Shown piece after piece: positions 58,805 through 64,000 of a stretch of 64,000 bases of DNA (its first letter is position 1; every line of letters begins with the position of its first letter). The stretch lies in contig OZ025264.1 in assembly GCA_964019135.1 (NCBI GenBank), forward strand, positions 3,566,827-3,630,826, written 5' to 3'. Below the pieces are notes generated by a model. It searched no databases, had not been told where the DNA came from, and saw nothing but the letters and a program-made list of their open reading frames with translations. This DNA comes from Arenicola marina. Taxonomy: Eukaryota; Annelida; Polychaeta; Arenicolidae. The translations under genes and the position numbers were made by a program.

Positions 58805-58810
58805 TTTATT
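58805..58810 (-). terminator. SELENOF: Polyadenylation signal of SELENOF
   Basis: AATAAA on the minus strand, giving a 3' UTR of about 1.1 kb after the stop at 59,954–59,956. The SECIS candidate lies between. Confidence 0.6.
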
Positions 58811-58988
58811 CAAAATGCAGATGCATTCGACACAGAAAAAAATGTAGATGATATATATGGCAAGGACAAGGATGTTACAATATAACTACAATTTACTTCT
58901 TGTATAAGACATTCATACAATGTTTCCTGTTGTGTCATGCTGTTATTGACTCACACAGGGACAACCTGGGATGTATTCCTCCGCCCGA

Positions 58989-59058
58989 CCGTGTCTCGCT
59001 AAAACATCCGGCTGCGCACACCTTGCGGGTTTGCTGCGCTGCCTTCATACAGAGACGC
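58989..59058 (-). ncRNA. SECIS element candidate in the SELENOF 3' UTR
   Basis: In transcript sense, ATGA (59,045–59,048) begins the quartet. It is followed by a 12-nt 5' stem (AGGCAGCGCAGC), an AAA loop, a mini-stem CC…GG (CCCGCAAGG), and the 3' stem TGCGCAGCC with one A·A mismatch. The 3' quartet is GGAT (59,006–59,009). Below it, CGTCTC pairs with GAGA. The ~12-nt quartet-to-AA distance and the extra mini-stem fit a form 2 eukaryotic SECIS. It would recruit SBP2 and the Sec-specific elongation factor to decode the TGA at 61,308–61,310. Confidence 0.8.
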
Positions 59059-59953
59059 GGGCGGGGTGGTACGTAGAGGCAAACCACCCAATGCTGAGAA
59101 AGAAGCACCCTACAGCCCCAGAGATGTCTACAGCCTTGGGGGCCAATGGAAGAACGAGTTCTCCATTCTCCGCAGTGGGTGATTTGACCCTGGGTTGAGA
59201 GGAAAACGCCCCTGGGCGGCAGAGAGTACAGGCCAGAGGCTGAGGTCGGTCCGACAGGGAAAGGCAAAGAAAGTTGGCACATACTAGTAGAGGTCAGCAC
59301 AACTACAGAGACGTCTCTAATACTGCTGGGTGTCAACATGGAGATACGTTGCATAGATACAAAATGACACACCTCGTACGAGAAACACCGGCGAACCATA
59401 CAGGCAAGATACGAGGTCTCGGTGGAAAGTGATCAGAATCTAAACTGGTTCGTTTACTTCCTTCGACAGTTTGTGTGTAACCTTAACCACAACCAATATT
59501 TGAATCATAGACTGCGGTAAAATTGATGGCAAATAAACTTGTCAACAAACTTGTCAAGATTGTGTACAACGCAACCAAACGTCTTGATTTTCGAAACACA
59601 TAAATGGTATGTTTACCACTCACTCATATTATTGAGCGGTCGGTGGTCGTGTCTGTTTAAGCCTTTGCACTTTGTACCGGTAACATTGCCTATGGGGCCA
59701 TTACCATTTACTGTAGTACATAAATACATTTAGGAACATAACTGTGCGCTGGACTGGACTGGATACTGTATCAACATGAAGAATATGGCCTTGTATAATG
59801 TATAATGGATAATACACAAATCGGCGGCAAGTAAAAATTGCTAGGAAATTAGTCTACACAGATTTGAGTAAGGACATCCCCGGATAGACCCTGCCCTACC
59901 ACCCAACCTCCTCTATTCACGGCCTGACTCCCAACCTTGGATTTACTCCAGAT

Positions 59954-62900
59954 CTATTTCCGAAGTCTCTCGGCGAGGAATTCCTCCACAGAGTCCGTGT
60001 TCCATTTCTCGATGCTGAGCTCCTCTGCCACTTCCTTGCGGTCATTCAGCAGCTTCAGCACGGGGTCTGCACCCCGCACGTAGCGCACCGTCAGACCGGG
60101 AAACTGGTTGGGCCGCTCGCTCTTCACGAACGCTGCAAGCAAAAAGGGGTTAATATTGAAGGCCAACAGACCGAAAACTGGTTGGGCCGCCCACTCTTCA
60201 CAAACGCTGCGAGGAAAAGGGGTTAAAGTTGAAGGCCAACAGACCGAAAACTGGTTGGGCCGCTCGCTCTTCACGAATGCTACCACCAAAAAGGGTTAAA
60301 GTTGAAGGCCAACAAACCGGAAATTGGTTCGGCTGCTCGCTATTCATGTATGCTGCAAGTAAAAAGGCTTAAAATTGAGGGCCAACAAACCGGAAACTGG
60401 TTGGGCCGAGTGCTATTCATGTATGCTGCAAGCAAAAAAGCCTTAAAGTTGAGGGCCAACAAACGGAAAACTGGTTGGGCCGCTCGCTATTCATGTGTGC
60501 TGCAAGCAAAAAGGCTTAAAATTGAGGGCCAACAAACCGGAAACTGGTTGGGAAGAGTGCTATTCATGTATGCTGCAAGCAAAAAGGCTTAAAGTTGAGG
60601 GCCAACAAACCGGAAACTGGTTGGGCCGCTCGCTATTCATGAATGCTGCAAGCAAAAAGGCTTAAAGTTGAGGGCCAACAAACCGGAAACTGGTTGGGCC
60701 GAGTGCTATTCATGAATGCTGCAAGCAAAAAGGCTTAAAGTGGAGGGCCAACAAACCGGAAACTGGTTGGGCCGCTCGCTATTCATGTATGCTGCAAGTA
60801 AAAAGGCTTAAAATTGAGGGCCAACAAACCGGAAACTGGTTGGGAAGAGTGCTATTCATGTATGCTGCAAGCAAAAAGGCTTAAAGTTGAGGGCCAACAA
60901 ACCGGAAACTGGTTGGGCCGCTCGCTATTCATGAATGCTGCAAGCAAAAAGGCTTAAAATTGAGGGCCAACAAACCGGAAACGGCTGCTCGCTCTTCACG
61001 AACGCTGCGAGTACGAGTATAACACCGTCAGACCGTAACACATAGATGTAAAAAAGGTCGCTACAGTATAATATTAAATTTATATAGTTTGGTGGTATAA
61101 CCTTTATGTAATAGAATTTCCAAAGCAAAGAAAATACATAAAGATTAGAAATATGATAGCATCACGCACAGTGTGTCTACACAAAGCAATGCAGTTGTAA
61201 CATAATGTCATGCGATACTTAACAAGAATACAACAATGGGTATAATTTGTTCTTGAAGAGCCATAACCCACATACATACCTTGGACCTGCGGGTATTTCC
61301 CCAACTTTCATCCACACACATGAAGCTCAGCAAAGGGATAAAGCTGGAGGAAAGAACAAGTATGTAATTATTTTACTAGCTTCATATCGAACCAGGCATA
61401 AATCACTGAACTTATTTTTCATGCTTGTTAAGTTTCACCCTCAAGAAAGATGCCTAGTCTCATATATTTTCACTGGTAATGTAAATTGTTTTGTTAAAAC
61501 TGCTCTTATTAGTATTTGCAAAATAAAATTGTTTTGTGAGTTAAAGATCACTAGAATAATACTTATAGCTTGATGACACCTAAGGACTTAGTCAAAATCT
61601 TTTAAAAAATTTGTCTCTATATTTTGTTGTTTGTCTACAAATGCTGACCAGTTATCATGCTTACCACTTTGGCTTCATCCTCTGCGCCATCGTCCTGACA
61701 GCATTGCCTACAGGTTGATACCAACGGCGTCAGTTTGAACTGCTCCAGCTCCCTACAGGAGCTGCATATCAGGCTGGGAGAAAACCCCTTTAGTTGGCAT
61801 TCCTCTAAAGACAAGTCTTGACACCAAGCCACAACAGCCTGCAAAAATAGTACAGTACAGTTTTAAATTTTACTTAAAAACTAGGCCCCTAGGGCATGTA
61901 TAGTCCCCAAAGAGCAGGGCCCTAAAATAGCCTCGGGAGACAGAGTGAAGAAGCTTTTGCGAAGTTTTATAAGCTTACCCTAAAATTTAAAAAGCACAGG
62001 CACAGTAAATCAGTGGAGGGGGGAGGGCGGGGGGGGATGGGGGGCCCATAACATTAGTATACGTTGTGCCCTCCGCCCCCCCGGCCGGTGTACACTCATA
62101 ATGGCCAAATGGTCAAACGGCTGAAGGATTTAAGGGGGAGGAAGGGGGTGGGGGTGTAGCGGGCCAGCAGATCGGAGTCTGCCGTGCCTCGACGATTGGG
62201 TGTCAGCCTCGGCTTCCTGAGGGAATATCACTTTTTGCACATTTTTGGGGGAATCCCTTAGAGCCCCATAATGAGCATGGATAATGCAGATTTTTGCACA
62301 CAGCCAATTTATCGCGGGGAGCACCGTAATGAGCATTGACAACGCAGATTTTAATGGTAATGATGGTGTAGAGCATGGATTTTTGTGGATATTCACACAG
62401 CCCAAATTTCATGCACTCTCGTTTATGATTATGAATTCTCATTTAATTTTTGGTTTTCACCCATTTACTGGCGGATATAGAGTTAACTTGTATAGCCAAT
62501 TGAGAACAGCATTATAACAATCCACAACAGAATGCCACATCCTTTGATAACAACTTGTTAAATTCACTGGCTTATCTATTTAGTTTCGACTTGCCTGCCA
62601 TCTGGAACTGGTAGTCCTTTGATAACAACTCCATAGTCACAGTGGCATGTAATTAAATCCTGGCTTCTTCTTTGCCAAAGCTGTCTTTAGCGGTTGTCAC
62701 TGTCTAATTGCCTAAACTAAAGGTTTAAATACAGCAATCCAACCAATTGGTTGATTATGGATATCATAGATAAATTGGGTATAAGAGGAGTTGTTGGTCT
62801 TTGTTAAATCTCTATAAACTTTCGCTGCCTATTCTTCCATACAATCGATCACACCAACCCAGACCCTTGTATACAACTCCACAATAGTCTCGCGGCCACT

Positions 62901-63369
62901 CTGGCGAGACAGACTGAACAACAACACTCAACAGACAGTCCAATCGCCGCAGGCTAATCCCCTCCCCCCACTCAATCGCCACGGACCAATTTCCATCGCG
63001 GCTCAACCAACCCCAACCACCCCCCCATCCACCTATGATAGGGGGTGGTAAGAGCGACTCGGCCGTTATGCCGTTCGGCCATTATGCATAGCTATAACAT
63101 TCCCCCGGCCTCCCCCCTCCACTGATTTACACTGTTTACTGTCCCAGTGCCAGTGGATGTGCCTGTGCCAAAAAGTGACGTGTCACTTTCATATTGACAA
63201 AAATCATGCAATTTTTAGCAGATTTTGACCAAATCTGTATTTATATGATTGTGAAACCTTAACTTAAAAAGCAACAAACAGAATGATACAAAGTATTTAG
63301 TTTGTTGGTCCCTATACTTACAAAAAGTGCCAATAAAAGCGATAACAGACCCCACGGGTCCGCCATCAT
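59954..63369 (-). CDS. SELENOF: Selenoprotein F (15-kDa selenoprotein), 4 exons
   Basis: Endoplasmic-reticulum thioredoxin-like selenoprotein; family members bind UDP-glucose:glycoprotein glucosyltransferase and act in glycoprotein quality control. Coding exons: 63322–63369, 61665–61838, 61280–61343, 59954–60132, phases 0, 0, 1, total 154 residues including Sec. Exon 1 is a signal peptide (MMADPWGLLSLLLALF). Exon 2 has the cysteine-rich region (LICSSC, TCRQCC). Exon 3 has CGU at residues 84–86, the Sec codon TGA at 61,308–61,310, then KLGKYPQVQ. Exon 4 has AFVKSERPNQF, YVRGADPVLKLL and the KWNTDSVEEFLAERL end. An alternative ATG one codon downstream gives 153 residues. A SECIS candidate lies in the 3' UTR. 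A standard six-frame reading would break at the TGA. The exon 4 acceptor is amplified into a 73-bp array. Confidence 0.95.
60133..61012 (-). repeat. 73-bp exon-4 acceptor array in SELENOF intron 3
   Basis: About 12 copies at ~73-bp spacing (junctions near 60,206, 60,279, 60,352 … 61,003). Each holds the acceptor (TTTTGCTTGCAG) plus about 37 nt of exon 4 (codons AFVKSERPNQF) and then intron sequence. 73 is not a multiple of three. Most copies keep the AG; two (near 60,279 and 60,206) are altered around it. Confidence 0.94.
61308..61310 (-). other. SELENOF: Selenocysteine (TGA) codon of SELENOF
   Basis: In-frame TGA between GGA (Gly85) and AAG (Lys87) in VCGUKLG, the redox motif position of the family, with flanking codons and splice phase intact. 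Confidence 0.93.
61994..63175. mobile_element. Candidate 1.2-kb TIR element in SELENOF intron 1
   Basis: The left end has gcacaggcac…agtaaatcagtggagggg. The right end, inverted, has ggcacaggcac…gtaaatcagtggagggg with a ~25-bp insertion. The interior has no transposase-like frame. Flanks are A-runs, so a target duplication cannot be judged. Confidence 0.5.
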
Positions 63370-64000
63370 GACTGGCTCAACGAAAGATTCGCTAGGTGGA
63401 GCTCCGTCGGCTAGTCGTAATGTGAGGAGAGAGCTCCCTCTGCTGGCAGAGTGCGCGGGGCTAACATGGCGCCTAAATACCAAAAAGTCGTATTGCTTCC
63501 AGCTGAATAATATTTGTCCGCCAGTGAAGACTGAATAATCTTGTGATGCTGCTGTTCCGTGAGAAAACCACACGTTCTTATATGTTATGTATTTTGTGAG
63601 CGCATCACTGAGACCGTAACGTAGGCCAAACTTGGCCAAATTCCGGGATAGGCCTATACCGTTTACGCGTTTTTTCTTGTTGCTTCTGAACCTCTTTCAA
63701 ATAACATTTGGTCCGGTAGGTATAGTGCTTGATGAGCGTCGGAGGTATCTTAATTGTCATAGCCACTAGCCTTCGACACGCCAATGCCTCTAAGTACGGT
63801 GTATGTTTCGTGGTTAATTACTGCCTAAAAGTTAAAAGCTTACGTCATGTTTTGGTTACCGTCCCGTTTATAGCCATACCGCATTAATATTTTATGGCCT
63901 TTGTGATAAAGTAGGGGTTCGTCTCTTGGTTGATCACTGACCGAGTATGTAATCTCGTTGGCCTGTCTATCACTCACCGAGACCGTACCGTAGGCCAAAT
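63370..64000. other. Upstream region of SELENOF
   Basis: Presumed promoter. Short repeated phrases gagaccgta(a/c)cgtaggccaaa at 63,610–63,635 and 63,978–64,000. A 14-codon plus-strand frame from 63,463 (MAPKYQKVVLLPAE) with a good start context ends quickly in TAA and is not called a gene. Confidence 0.4.

Noticed and set aside
58935..59399. 154-codon minus-strand frame
   Set aside because: Lies in the SELENOF 3' UTR and overlaps the SECIS candidate; no homology recognised.

Overview
This is nuclear DNA from a marine invertebrate animal, not bacterial. The evidence is spliced genes with GT–AG introns, AATAAA signals, a selenoprotein with a SECIS-like hairpin, tRNA-derived SINEs, LINE and LTR relics, and about a third of the window in minisatellites. 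The source is most likely a lancelet (Branchiostoma-like). I base this on my recollection, not checked here, that minisatellites repeating exon–intron boundaries were described from an amphioxus gene. A mollusc or other invertebrate is not excluded.

Layout. Bases 1–24,000 hold no gene I can defend. They contain large arrays: a 31-bp satellite with a higher-order duplication (1–4,010), a ~76-bp array (4.75–5.38 kb), a G-rich block (6.3–7.85 kb), a 32-bp array (11.4–11.87 kb), a 13-bp C-rich array (12.7–13.43 kb), a 52-bp array (16.53–19.72 kb) and a 24-bp array (20.95–23.07 kb). DNA-transposon-like elements and a SINE lie between them.

Bases 25,552–52,642, minus strand, hold two head-to-tail paralogs of a retinoid-inducible-type serine carboxypeptidase (SCPEP1-like, peptidase family S10). 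Copy B (44,791–52,642) lies upstream of copy A (25,552–43,024). I could reconstruct both as 12 exons with identical intron positions and phases (454 and 450 residues). Each has a signal peptide, the GESYGG serine, GQLDL aspartate and NAGHM histidine motifs, and an AATAAA signal. Bases 58,805–63,369, minus strand, hold a 4-exon selenoprotein F (SELENOF/Sep15-like) gene of 154 residues. It has an in-frame TGA in a CGU motif and a good SECIS candidate in its 3' UTR.

The most striking pattern is that introns of both gene families carry minisatellites whose repeat unit is a copy of the adjacent exon–intron junction: a splice site plus 8–50 nt of exon. I see this at exons 3, 4, 8 and 11 of copy A, exons 3, 9 and 11 of copy B, and exon 4 of SELENOF, with weaker cases elsewhere. 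The arrays create ladders of decoy acceptors or donors. At exon 11 of copy A the 60-bp units are in frame and stop-free, so each upstream acceptor would add 20 residues just before the catalytic histidine exon.

Between genes there are a CR1-like LINE fragment, a Ty3/gypsy 3' end with an intact-looking LTR and a fold-back, three tRNA-derived SINE families (two with clear target-site duplications), dispersed repeats and palindromes.
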